Both the position numbers and the translations under genes were made by a program. Of a stretch of DNA of 64,000 nt, positions 36,678 through 47,158 are shown piece by piece. This DNA is from Inia geoffrensis (taxonomy: Eukaryota; Chordata; Mammalia; Artiodactyla; Iniidae), in contig CM070916.1 in the NCBI GenBank assembly GCA_036417435.1, positions 20,840,052-20,904,051 of the forward strand. The letters run 5' to 3'. The notes beneath the pieces are model-generated. The model did no database searches. It worked only from the letters and a program-made list of their open reading frames with translations, and was not told where the DNA came from. The stretch's first letter is position 1, and each line of letters starts with the position of its first letter.

Positions 36678-36900
36678 AGCACTAGATTCAAAGTCTGAAG
36701 ACATGGGTTCTCAGCCAGTGTCTGCAGTATATTAGCTGTCTGGCTTTTGGGTGTTCCTTAACCTCTCTGAACCTTAGACTTTACTTCTATAATAACAGGG
36801 CACTGCTCTGTGTCCCTCACTGGGTTATTGTCAAAATCAAACGAGATAATGTATGAAAGTTACGAGCAAACTTTAAAACACTAGGCAACATAAGTGTTTA
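36678..36900 (+). repeat. MIR SINE, plus strand
   Basis: Typical order: 'gaagacatgggttctcagcc', 'ttagctgtctggcttttggg', 'ccttaacctctctgaacctta', 'tgggttattgtcaaaatcaaacgagataatg', 'aaaacactaggcaacataag'. Confidence 0.85.
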
Positions 36901-37369
36901 TAAACTGAAGCTCCATCACTTCCAATTGAAATATCTGCAATCCACAATGCAATAATAGGATAATGTCATTCACAATTTGTTGAAAAATTAAATCCGATTA
37001 CATGTTATATTTTGGAAACTATATTCAAAATCTTTTGTCACTGCAATAGGGAGATGGCACCCAATCATTTAGAAGTAGATTCTTAATAACCTTTATTTCT
37101 CAAGCCAAAAATGTGATTGAAAATAGTCTAATAGACTTGTATAAGCCAAACAGCAAAATTCATGAGGCAGTCTACTCAACTGCTTGACAATTTCACAAAA
37201 CCTTAAATTATTAGGTTAAACCACATAAAGCTGCTGGTCTGTAAGTCAAGACTTGAACAATATTGTTAATTTCATGTTGATAAACTAAGTATATCAAATA
37301 CTCAATGCAGTCATTTTGGACCCTTTGAACTCCCTCACCCTAAAAAACAAATCTGGTGATAATTATGTT
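36901..37369. other. Unannotated DNA
   Basis: No feature was recognised. Confidence 0.35.
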
Positions 37370-38115
37370 TCTGTCACATTATCAATACAGAAAAAGATGC
37401 ACACACCAATAGAAAAGTTGGAAAGGATACATACAGATAAGCAGTTCACAGAAAAAGAAATACTAAAGACCTAAAAGAATATTAACAATTTTTATCTTCC
37501 TCAGCATTCAAAGAAATGTAAATTTAAACAAAAATCTTTTTTGTCGCCCACTAAATTGGCCCAAAGTGAAAAGAAACTATAATAATGTTAAAAACAATAA
37601 CAGAGGAACAAAATGGAGTTCCTTATGTTAAGACCCACATCTCCAAACCATCTACTCTCTATCTGCTGGACTGGATACCTGAATCATTGAATACAGTCAC
37701 CAAGATCGTTAACATTTACTCAGTCGTGTTTTGTTTTTTCAATAATACTCAGTGCTGGAAAGAGTGATGTCCTGTAAAGGCAAACTGGAATCTAATTCAA
37801 AACCATTAAAAATATTCATAATTTTTGACCTAGTAACTCCTCTCCTGGAAATTAATCATAGCAAAGCAATCTTAGATTTGCACAAGCATTTAACTATGCA
37901 ATGACAATTATACCGTTAAACCTTTATTTTTAAAGTAAAACACGATAAAAAAAAAATGAGGGTCTGACATACAAATGAATACTATGCAATCACTAAAATG
38001 GATGTTTTAGACAATTATAAAAGGTACTTATTTATATCATGAGGAAGCAAGAAAGTTTAGAATATAAACCATGCTTATAAGTTGATATAGTTGGTATACA
38101 TATGAACAGTGTATA
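37370..38115 (+). repeat. Old L1M/HAL1-like LINE fragment, plus strand
   Basis: Degraded L1 3' motifs appear: 'cagcattcaaagaaatgtaaatttaaacaaaaa', 'gtgctggaaagagtgatg', 'gacctagtaactcctctcctggaaattaatc', 'caaatgaatactatgcaatcactaaaatgg'. It is very diverged, and no coding frame survives. Confidence 0.6.
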
Positions 38116-38128
38116 CACTGATAAATAT

Positions 38129-38330
38129 CCTGTGTGCCAGGAACTAGACTTAGCTCTTTAAATGCATTAGCCTCCATAATCATCAGAACAATTCCACGAA
38201 ATGAGTACAGTTATTATGACCCTCGCTGTACACAAGAGAACAGTGAAGCACATTTTGCCAAAATCACATAGCAGATAGCGGAGCCAGAATGTGAATGCAG
38301 AGCTCGGAGTCTGTGATGGTAGACTACTAG
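38129..38330 (-). repeat. MIR SINE, minus strand
   Basis: Reversed MIR order: 'tgtgtgccaggaactagacttagctcttta', 'cctccataatcatcagaac', 'gagtacagttattatgac', 'aaatcacatagcagatagcggagcc'. The flanking unassigned frames are not coding. Confidence 0.75.
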
Positions 38331-40502
38331 ATTGCCTTAGGAGGGACAACTGGGAGAATTCACAGAGATTGAAGGATCTTATCTGGTAATGGAAGATGAG
38401 TAGACTTTGGGAAATTGAAAGCACTGTGAACAACCTAGATAGGAAAAACAGAAGACACAAAAAGCAGAATTACATGGTTGATGTGGTCACCTAAACCAAG
38501 TAACCAATCACTAGTCCCGCCCCGCTCCCCCCTCTCCAGGAAGGAATGGTTTATAATCAGCATAGGAAGAGGTATATGGCCCCTGATCAACCTTTAATTT
38601 AATGGGGGTGGAAGGTGCCGGAGAGAGAAGGTTTATTGTTTTTCATGGGAAATTGCCAACATCAGCATTTTTTCCAGCAAATTATTTTGTGTCACAATAA
38701 AGATAAGTGAAATAAAACAAATTCTAAAATAATGAAATCCAAACTAATTTGATTTTTACCATACATGTTTCTGGAGGAAGGTATTTGAAAAATATGAAAA
38801 GAAGAATTTTTTCCTTTCATTTAAGTACAGAGTTATTCAAAGTAGAGCAACTTTTTATTATTTCTAAACAAATTTTATTTTGAAAAAATTCAAGGAGTGA
38901 GTTGAAGGGACAAAATGAGAACGAAGGAAAAGATTCTGAAAAGACTACCCTATCAATTTAGCTATAGTCTACATTCTTGAAAATGAGTAAAATTATCCTG
39001 CGTTCATCCACAAATACTATTAAAATCATAGTGTTTCCTCAAAATATATGACATGGTTGCATTAATTAAGAACAGCATAAAATCCATTAATTTCCCAGTT
39101 TTACACTTCTCTCTTCAGGTAAAAAGCCCTATTTCATAAAAGAACTAGGAGATGAAAGTTAAGTACATGTCTATTAATTTCTATGACAGGCCAAACCTTA
39201 TATATTCACTACATCTACAATGAAATGGCATAGAAGGATCATTAACCTGGTTTCCCTGTTGATTCATATCTCAGCTACACGCAGTGCTGGGTACACATAG
39301 TCAGTACTTTAAAAAGTGCTAGTGTAATTGGTTCACTCAGATGGTCACACATAGTCATTTACTTAAATAGAATTAGCACACACTCCTTTGTAGAGATATT
39401 GATTATTAAGCCCTGCAACACTCACTGCTATGAGATATTCATTAAAGATCTCTTTGTAATGTAAAATAAGCTTTTGAGGTTTAACATATGCTAGGATAAC
39501 CCCAAACGTAAAGAAAAGCCAATGTTTTTCTTCATAGAGCTCATTAAACAAATCCAGTACCTAATGTTTTCCTGTGTCAATAATTTTTTCCTTAAAAAAG
39601 CCAGAACAACAAAACTTGGATTTATTTTATCACTGATAATCATATTTTCTTTTCTTTTTCTCTTACAAACAACCTAACATCTACCACCAATCCCCACACG
39701 AGTCAGTCCCATGCTTATATAAATATAGAAATGAAGGAACCAGCTCTTACAGGATCTAGGCAGGTTTCCAGATATAATTTATAAAACGACCTTGCGCTTA
39801 TTTTCCAAGCATTGGTTTGTTACTCATTGTAGATATACGGAAAGAGGGTTAAAAGTGGCACTCAGATTCACACATAATAAATAAATAATTTAGGACCTAA
39901 TTGGTGCTGTCACTCTACTAGCCAACCCTTCCTGCTGGGTTTTGCTTTATTATATATACAATGCTCGATTTTGTTTAAAAAACACGTTTCTTCTGGGGGA
40001 AATTTGTTTCTACTTTATGAGCCAGAAATGCATCAATTAATGATCTGGCACTGTTTATGAAAGATTTCTTCAGTGGTACCTTTGATAGTTATAAAAAAAA
40101 ACTGGAAATTATGATTAGTTTGAAAAGATGATGGCTCTACGACTTTCAGCTGGGTACTGAAAATGCCACTGAGCCAAGCATCACATGGAAAATGAAGCTG
40201 ATGCTAGTAGTCACCCAGTCCCCTTCTAAAATTAAGTCCTACCCACTTATGATGTACATCTTTACTCTCCACATAAGGAGTCTATCAAGACATTAAAGTG
40301 GTTGGTGCAGGTTTTTGCCATCTGGTCATGCCTGAAGAACGGAGAAAAGAATGAAGTGCCTTTTCAGTTACATGGGTGGCTAGCAGCTTTGTCAACAAGT
40401 CTTTATTACAGAGGCAAGACAGAGCTGTCCACGTTTTTATTTCTCGTGTAGAACTCTATTAAATAATGAAGTTTTAGGAATGTGCCTAGGAAATCACACC
40501 GA
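38331..40502. other. Unannotated AT-rich DNA
   Basis: No gene or repeat was recognised over 2.2 kb. The part at 40020-40090 has a unique-looking, AT-rich, possibly constrained character, but I have no evidence beyond impression. Confidence 0.3.
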
Positions 40503-41153
40503 TTAGGGAATAATAATAATAATAGTAATAATCACCGAGTATGCTGTGCTTCCACTATCTGGGAACTTCTTATCCGCCCGCTTCTGTCTGACTGCACTAA
40601 GTGGGTCTTTCTCAATCAGCGTTTGAAAAATTTCACTCTCTGCTCCATGTCTCCAGCCACTAAGATAATCAAACTGACATGCAGTGCAGCCGTAGAGTCT
40701 GCCTTGGGTGCTGGGAATAAATGGATGTGGACAGACACTGTCATAGTAATCCTTGCATCCACATTGTGTGGGACATTGGCTTGACAGTGCAGGCAATGAT
40801 GAGGGAAACAGGTCATCAGTAGACACCCAGTATCTCCTTATCCCCAGCAGGCTTGGTGCCTTATGATGAGACTCTAACAAAGGTAGGAACATATTGGCAG
40901 CTGGATTAATGTCAAGTATTAAGAAATGGTAGTCAACTTTGGGCTTAGACAGTCTGCTGGGAAGAACCTTAGCTAAATATGTAATAGCTTCATATCTGGT
41001 ACGGAGAGCCATGGGACAGAAGGCAGCAACATGCATTTGTGGCAGACAGGTGCTTATGTCATACAGGAAACACGAGAAGCTGGTGAAGTCTAAAGGGCAG
41101 GAGATGCTATTGATATATATGGATGCAATCACTGAAAATCTGGGTTGAATCAA
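40503..41153 (-). pseudogene. Long open frame, possible decayed OATP/SLCO-like fragment
   Basis: The minus strand is open for 216 codons, the longest non-L1 frame in the window. Its last part is a translated (AAT)n microsatellite at about 40508-40532, so only about the first 170 codons could be inherited coding sequence. Around residues 115-150 it reads SSQCPTQCGCKDYYDSVC followed by YGCTACQ, resembling the Cys spacing of the Kazal-like extracellular domain of organic anion transporters. Just before this are AANMFLPLLESHHKAP and SRLSKPKVDYHFL, where those proteins have a transmembrane helix and a GG-x-SK-type loop. No start context, splice sites or transporter signature is secure, and the resemblance is by eye. 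Chance openness is a real alternative. Confidence 0.25.
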
Positions 41154-41603
41154 ATTTCCATAGTTTAATTTTGGCTAGAACTATTTTGGAGGCTGCTGAG
41201 CATCATTTTCCCTGAGAAAAGAGATGCTCTCTAAGGAAAGAATCCAGTGACAGTCACTCCAGAGAGATCTGTCACTGGATAAAGTTTAAGATGAAAGTTA
41301 TAATTGCACTTTAGAAGCTATATTATGGGCCGGAAATTCAGTGAATGTTCTGGAGTTCTAGGGTAGCATTTCCTAAGCTTTTTTTTTTTTCTCTTCCTTC
41401 AGATGAAAAATTAAATCCATTAATTTAATACACTGGGTAGGTCCATTTATTTTACAACAGTCCCAGAAACTAAAAGGAAAATTGACTTGTCATAATAAAT
41501 TTGTATCCCAACTGTCAGAAATCACTAATGCTGCCCTCAGCTGACTTTCTTTTCGAAGTATCAACAGGTGAAACCATGTATAACTTATTTAAATAATTGG
41601 CCT
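41154..41603. other. Unannotated DNA
   Basis: No feature was recognised apart from a T run near 41380-41390. Confidence 0.35.
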
Positions 41604-41659
41604 ATATTCTTTAAGGCAGGGTACAGTCCTAATATTCTTTAAGGCAGGGTACAGTCCTA
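41604..41659 (+). repeat. Perfect two-copy 28-bp tandem duplication
   Basis: The unit beginning ATATTCTTTAAGGCAGGG and ending TACAGTCCTA occurs at 41604-41631 and again, identical, at 41632-41659. Identity suggests a recent event, or possibly an assembly artefact. Confidence 0.98.
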
Positions 41660-42348
41660 GGCATGATATTCCTATTAGGACCCATGGTCACGCCATTAAC
41701 TTATAAAAGCTTTACCAGCTGCCCTTTCACTTGATGGACACTCAAAACCTTAGCTCTAAGGAAGAAAGATAATGAATTTGGGCTTTATTGCTTAGTGATA
41801 ATAAATGAATATACTGATGGAAGTACTTTCTAAAACCTCTTCTTATATAGCAGTTGAAAGAAGTACAGTCTATAGTTGATGGTTTTTTATTAGAAGAAGG
41901 CAACCTATGAATCATCAATTAGGCCTTATTTTAGGAACTGAAAGTTCCTAGTGGAGAGAATCAACTGAATGCTATTGAATAAAATTATTAACAGGTCGGC
42001 AGATTTTAATCCAACAGTAAGGAGAGAGGCTGGATCCATGAGCTGAGGACAATCCTTGCCTCACAATTTTGTTCATTCACCCAATCGTTAATTTCCTGGG
42101 TCGAACACTAATCAGAGATGTTCTACAAGGCTAGGTTTTAGAAATGAAAGTGAGCCTTATTTTTTCTTAACTTTACACTTCTGGCCATTTTCTTAAATTA
42201 TTCCAACTAATTTCAATACTCTATCCCATAGTTTGAGCCTGAAATTCCACTTGCTTTTATCTATCCTCCTTAACTGAAAACACATACAAGTTTATATAAA
42301 TCTTAACATATTACATGTAAAGTGCTTAGCATAGGACCCAACACATAT
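41660..42348. other. Unannotated DNA
   Basis: No feature was recognised. Confidence 0.35.
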
Positions 42349-42360
42349 AAAAGCTCAGCA

Positions 42361-42556
42361 GGGCTTCCCTGGTGGTGCAGTGGTTGAGAGTCTGCCTGAC
42401 AATGCAGGGGACACGGGTTCGTGCCCCGGTCCGGGAAGATCCCACATGCCGCGGAGCGGGTGGGCCCGTGAGCCGTGGCCTCTGAGCCTGCGTGTCCGGA
42501 GCCTGTGCTCCGCAATGGGAGAGGCCACAACCGTGAGAGGCCCGCGTACCGCAAAA
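42361..42556 (+). mobile_element. CHR-type SINE, plus strand
   Basis: A full-length body with a short A tail. The target duplication AAAAGCTCAGCA / AAAAGCTCAACA has one mismatch, at 42349-42360 and 42557-42568. Confidence 0.97.
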
Positions 42557-42789
42557 AAAAGCTCAACAAATATTTGCCGTGGCTGTTTTGTTAATTATTT
42601 TTCTTTTGGGATTCACTATCCGATGGACAACAAAAATTTCCAGGTCACAAGCCAACTGGTGCCAAGTACTGAAATGGCTGTGACACCTCATCCAAGATCA
42701 GAGGCAAAGAGGACCCTGTTTGCCAGGGATGCAGGATAAAAGAGAGGCAGCACATCCTCACCATCCCTAGTCTACACAACACCTTCTTT

Positions 42790-42905
42790 TTTTCAGCTTA
42801 GAAACCAAGGCCCAGCACAAGCAAGTGTGATTCCAAGGCACAGAGCTTGTAAGTTAAAGATGGAAGCAGAACTAGGTCCCAGGTACAAGTGCCAATCACA
42901 GCATC
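42790..42905 (-). repeat. MIR SINE fragment, minus strand
   Basis: Reversed MIR motifs: 'tcagcttagaaaccaaggcccagc', 'cacagagcttgtaagttaaagatggaagcagaactagg'. Confidence 0.6.
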
Positions 42906-43769
42906 TCAAAATTAAGTACTGTTTCCTCCCTGCTATGACTATCAAGTTTCAATGATTATTGTTTATAATTCCTGAAAGAGTATTTTGGATTAAATAAGAA
43001 CGCTATATTTTTTGTCCTTCTTAATCACTAATGAGTGGAGTAATGCAGCTGCCAGATGGCTGACAGTACTGTATGGTGACTGTACACCAAAATGATGCCT
43101 GAATTAACTGGATACATGGAACTGAGTGATCATTACAAGAAAATATGTGTGTGTACAAATAAGCAACTTAATAGAGCAAACCTGTTTATTCACTTGACCT
43201 CCATAGGAGTTCCAGCACCTACACTCTCTCTACTCGGAACACTGTCTAGTAAATGCAACAAAGTCCACGGCAGGAACTAGTAACAGTGACCTCAAATGTA
43301 CTTAATGTGCTGTCCTCGAATAGAAGTATAACTGAAGCTAAATCATCAACTTTCTCCCAACCCAGCTCCCAATTATTCTTTTCATCACATAGGTTGGAAT
43401 TTTGGGTTTATTCTTCCCTCTAGTTCAGGATCAGCAAATACATGACTTGTGTTCTTATATGGGGCCACCGTTGCCCTTTGCAGACATCACTAATCAATCA
43501 CAACTCTCCTTACCTCCTACCTCCATAGAACCTTACTCTTTCTTTTATACTCCCTTAATGGGGCCTTGCTAGAGCCTGTATGTCACAGCTGAATACTCAT
43601 CCTCACCCAAAACTTCCAAGGGAAAGATCTTTGCTGGTCTTTCTCTGCATAATGTTGTCATGCATTACTTAGTTTCAGATTTATTCCTGCCCCCGTCAAT
43701 CCCCTATTCAGCAACCTTTGTTGTCTCCTGTTGCCTACTACATGTTAACTCCAATTGAGTTTTGCACTG
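42906..43769. other. Unannotated DNA
   Basis: No gene was recognised. A 29-bp piece (43101-43129) reappears at 44463 and is described there. Confidence 0.35.
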
Positions 43770-44060
43770 CTTTCACTGCACCTATCCAACAGTACTTCTC
43801 AGTTTCCTCCAGCAGATAGGACTTCAATTGTATCTCCTTAGTTTCAGCACAGGAGTTCCCCCTACAATGTCTGTGCACATAATGAACATGCATACCAGAC
43901 TTCTTTTCTCAGACCTCCTTCACCCATCCAAAGCCTTCCCAAACCTGTTACACCCAGATCATGTCTTCCCTCTTCTACTCTGTCTACAGAAGACTCAGCC
44001 TTCTCTCAAAGGAGCTGGATTTTCATACATTGTGAAACACAGTTTAGAGTGGCTAATTAT
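43770..44060 (+). repeat. Possible L2-like fragment, plus strand
   Basis: The pyrimidine-rich sequence includes 'cagacttcttttctcagacctccttcacccatccaaagccttccc' in an order reminiscent of L2. Diagnostic ends are absent. The 101-codon open frame here is attributed to the low purine content. Confidence 0.35.
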
Positions 44061-44363
44061 TTCATAGGCTTTCAACCACCTACACTTCTAGAGCATGAGA
44101 AAAAATTAAGAGTTGTGCAGGAAAACAGAGTTGTCAAAACACAGGTAGCTTTCTCCTAGTGCAGTAACTTACAGACAGGATAAAACCTTGCACAGGATCC
44201 AGTAAGAACAACCTCTAAACAGGTGCAACATCAGTAAACACGACCTTAGCTCCCCAGCACGGCAATACTCAATGTGTTTCGAAGACTGAACACTTAGATA
44301 GGAAAAGCTGTTTACCAAACTCTGCAGATAGGTAATTAACCCAGAGTGTAAACCAGAATTCGC

Positions 44364-44442
44364 TTCTTCATTTTATAGGATGACCAAGTTCCACACACGT
44401 TAAAATGACTTGCTCAAAGTCACCCACAGAATATGAGCAGAA
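44364..44442 (-). repeat. MIR SINE fragment, minus strand
   Basis: Reversed MIR core: 'cttcattttataggatgaccaagttcc', 'aaaatgacttgctcaaagtcacccacag'. Confidence 0.6.
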
Positions 44443-44504
44443 TGAAATGAAACCCTTGTCTAGAATTAACTAGATACATGGAACTGAGTGAAATGAAACC
44501 CTTG
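44443..44504 (+). repeat. Local duplication with a 29-bp copy from 1.36 kb upstream
   Basis: TGAAATGAAACCCTTG occurs at 44443-44458 and 44489-44504. Between and overlapping these lies 44463-44491 (GAATTAACTAGATACATGG through GAGTGA), which matches 43101-43129 with a single substitution. It looks like a templated repair insertion. Confidence 0.9.
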
Positions 44505-44829
44505 GGCTTCTGGCATAATATATAACTCTGTGAACCATAATGCCCACGTAACATATAGACAAATCTCAACGTCTTTTACTATGACACATTACAGTTTTCT
44601 ACTTCGTTAACTTTTTCTATCAATTACCATATTCAAACAACTGCCTGTACTGAGATTTTTCTCCTTGCATATGTCTATAAGTAAAGAAAATGTGCCTTTT
44701 TAGAAATGCAGCATTTTGCAATTGAATTCCTTAGAATTTAATCATATAGTTGGCACTGGATACTTTATCATAATAGCTCAAAGTCAGGCATGGTCTCAAC
44801 CACAAAATACAAGCTGGTGACTTTTCCCC

Positions 44830-45185
44830 TAACTTTTTAATTTAAAAATGTTCTAACCTTAAAAAAAGTTAAAAATACAATGAAGATATATGGACCTATC
44901 ACCTATTAATTTGTAAATTAATATTTTTGCCATATTTGCTTTCTCTCTCCTTCAATGCTAAATAAATATATATATATGTATATGCATACATACACTGTGT
45001 ATATACATGTATATATATTATATTCATTTTTTGTTGACCCATTTGAAAATAAGCTGCAAATATCTTGAGTCTTCCCCTCTAAATATATCATCCTTTTTCT
45101 TTAGCAATAAGGATGTTCTCCTACATAACTGCTAAACTATTTATAACATACAAAAAATGTAACATTGATACAATAATGCTATCTA
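44830..45185. repeat. Old L1M-type LINE fragment, left part
   Basis: Recognised stretches are 'atatttttgccatatttgctttc', a TA-rich core at 44964-45025, 'gacccatttgaaaataagctgcaaatat' and 'ggatgttctcctacataactgc', in the usual order for an old L1M 3' region. A CHR SINE splits it. Confidence 0.5.
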
Positions 45186-45404
45186 GGGCTTCCCTGGTGG
45201 CGCAGTGGTTGAGAGTCTACCTGCCAATGCAGGGGACACGGGTTCGTGCCCCGGTCTGGGAAGATCCCACATGCCGCGGAGCGGCTGGGCCCGTGAGCCG
45301 TGGCCACTGAGCCTGCGCGTCTGGAGCCTGTGCTCCGCAACGGGAGAGGCCACAACAGTGAGAGGCCCACGTACTGAAAAATAAACAAAAACAAAAACAA
45401 AAAA
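45186..45404 (+). mobile_element. CHR-type SINE, plus strand, nested in an old L1
   Basis: A full-length body ends GTACTG with an AAAAAC-repeat tail. The short target duplication CTATCTA lies at 45179-45185 and 45405-45411. The L1M sequence resumes directly after it. Confidence 0.95.
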
Positions 45405-45411
45405 CTATCTA

Positions 45412-45840
45412 ATATGTAGTCCTCAGTTGTCCCAATAAGATCTTTTAGAACTTTTAAAAATCAAATCGAGTATAGAATCATGAATTGCAATTTTTACATG
45501 TCTCTTCCACTGGCTTTAATCTAGCACAATCCTTCACCTGTTTTTTTTTGGGCGGGGGAGGGAAATCGTTCATGAAATTGACACTTGTTTAAGATTTCAG
45601 ACTAGCCTAGCCCTTTTGTGAAATATCTCATGATCTGTATTTGTCTGACTGCTTCTTAATTACTAGATTTGGCAAGAATGCTCAGGGGTCTCAGATGTAA
45701 CTTTCTCATCGTATCACGTCAAGAGTCATAGAATACCCTATTTTATTGATCCAGACGTCATCATTTGAATTGACCCAAGTTTTATCATTGGTTAAGGTGG
45801 CAGCCAAATTGATAACACTTAAAACAGTGGTTTATGCCGG
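45412..45840. repeat. Old L1M-type LINE fragment, right part
   Basis: Continues the element cut by the SINE: 'aatatgtagtcctcagttgtccc', 'tttacatgtctcttccactggctttaatctagcacaatcc', 'catgaaattgacacttgtttaag', 'tggcaagaatgctcaggggt', 'attggttaaggtggcagcc'. Confidence 0.55.
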
Positions 45841-46238
45841 AATCTATCTCAGAAACACATAACACATGACGGTATTGTTCACAACCTCAAGGGATGCACA
45901 TTTTTAGAAAAGTTAGTGATAGAAATAAGTGACTTTTTAAATATAACCTGAGAAATGTGAAAGAACTGACCAAAAGTGAGGAAACAGAGTGATGGAGAAA
46001 GAAACACCCTGGACTGAAAGCTAGGAATTCTGAATTTCCCATCCAGACCCCATCAACAGCTCACTGCAGAGTCCAGATGGCAGATACATTTCATTTCTTG
46101 TGGCAGTTATGATTGATTTGTTCTGGCTGCCTGGAGCACTGTGTTAAAAAGGATTTTAAGGCTGCATAATGACTTGGCCAAAAAAGCGCCTTAACTAATC
46201 ATGTGGCACCGATCTTGGAGGAAGAAATGATAGTGTAT
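45841..46238. other. Unannotated DNA
   Basis: No feature was recognised. Confidence 0.35.
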
Positions 46239-46547
46239 GTGTGGTAGATTAAATATGGCCACAAATTCTTTGCCACCCCTCCCAACAAGAGATGAATTCT
46301 ATTTCCCCAAGCCTTAAAGTTGGACTGTCCTTTGACTTTTGACCAGTAGAATGTAGGAGAAGTGACGCTATTCAAATCCCAGAACCTAAGCTTCAAAAAG
46401 CTTTGCAACTTAGGTCTTCACCTTCTTAGAACTCTTGAGCTGGGGCTGCATATAAAGGAGCCAGTCCAACAGCATTGCTGGAAATAATAAATCTGTGACG
46501 TTTCAAAAGGCACTAAGTTTCACAGCAGTAGATAACTTACATAACAA
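46239..46547 (+). mobile_element. MLT1-like MaLR LTR
   Basis: Starts TGTGTGGTAGATTAAATATGG, followed by 'gccacaaattctttgcc', 'gactttgaccagtagaatgtagg'-like sequence, 'gaagtgacgctattc' and an end near CTTACATAACA. Solo and old; subfamily is uncertain. Confidence 0.55.
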
Positions 46548-46940
46548 ACCTCTATTTTTTGACCCTGGTCAATATCTCCCTTAACTCTGCCAGTCATCAG
46601 CTTACTCACGTATGAAGCCAAAGGGTTCTTTCTATTAAGATTAAGGAGCCTTTCGGTGGAAGGTTCTAGGCTAGACTTAGATTGGCACGCTCAGTTCTAT
46701 TCAAAGGGACCCACACACAGATTTCACGGCCAAGAGGATAAAAAGAAAAGGAGTACAGTAGAAACTGAGAATGCTCTGTCTAGAAAGAACCTTGGAAAAT
46801 ACTGGCCCAAACCTTTCATCATGATGATGAGAGAACCAAGGACCCAGCTCTGAAATGATTTGTCTAATATCATAAGCAAGCTAGTGGCAAACTCTGGTAT
46901 TGCAACTTCCTCAAAACAATGGCCAGAACACAGCCGGATC
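46548..46940. other. Unannotated DNA with a possible MIR-like trace
   Basis: 'gaaagaaccttggaaaatactggcccaaacctttcat' and 'aatgatttgtctaatatcataagcaagctagtggc' resemble a worn MIR-type repeat at about 46785-46900. The evidence is thin. Confidence 0.35.
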
Positions 46941-46946
46941 TGATCC

Positions 46947-47158
46947 TTTTTTTTTTTTTTTTTTTTTGCGGTACGCGGGCCTCTCACTGTTGTGGCCTCT
47001 CCCGTTGCGGAGCACAGGCTCCGGACGCGCAGGCTCAGCGGCCATGGCTCACGGGCCCAGCCGCTCCACGGCATGTGGGATCCTCCCGGACCGGGGCATG
47101 AACCCGTATCCCCTGCATCGGCAGGCGGGCTCCCAACCACTGCGCCACCAGGGAAGCC
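46947..47158 (-). mobile_element. CHR-type SINE, minus strand
   Basis: Reversed body: a T tract of about 21 bases, then GCGGTACGCGGGCC through CCAGGGAAGCC. The target duplication is only partly preserved around TGATCC (46941 and 47160). Frames of up to 147 codons across it come from the SINE. Confidence 0.95.

Noticed and set aside
42361..42556. tRNA-like A and B boxes suggesting a tRNA gene
   Set aside because: The boxes belong to the tRNA-derived head of CHR SINEs; no cloverleaf or CCA-ready acceptor stem is present at any of the nine copies.
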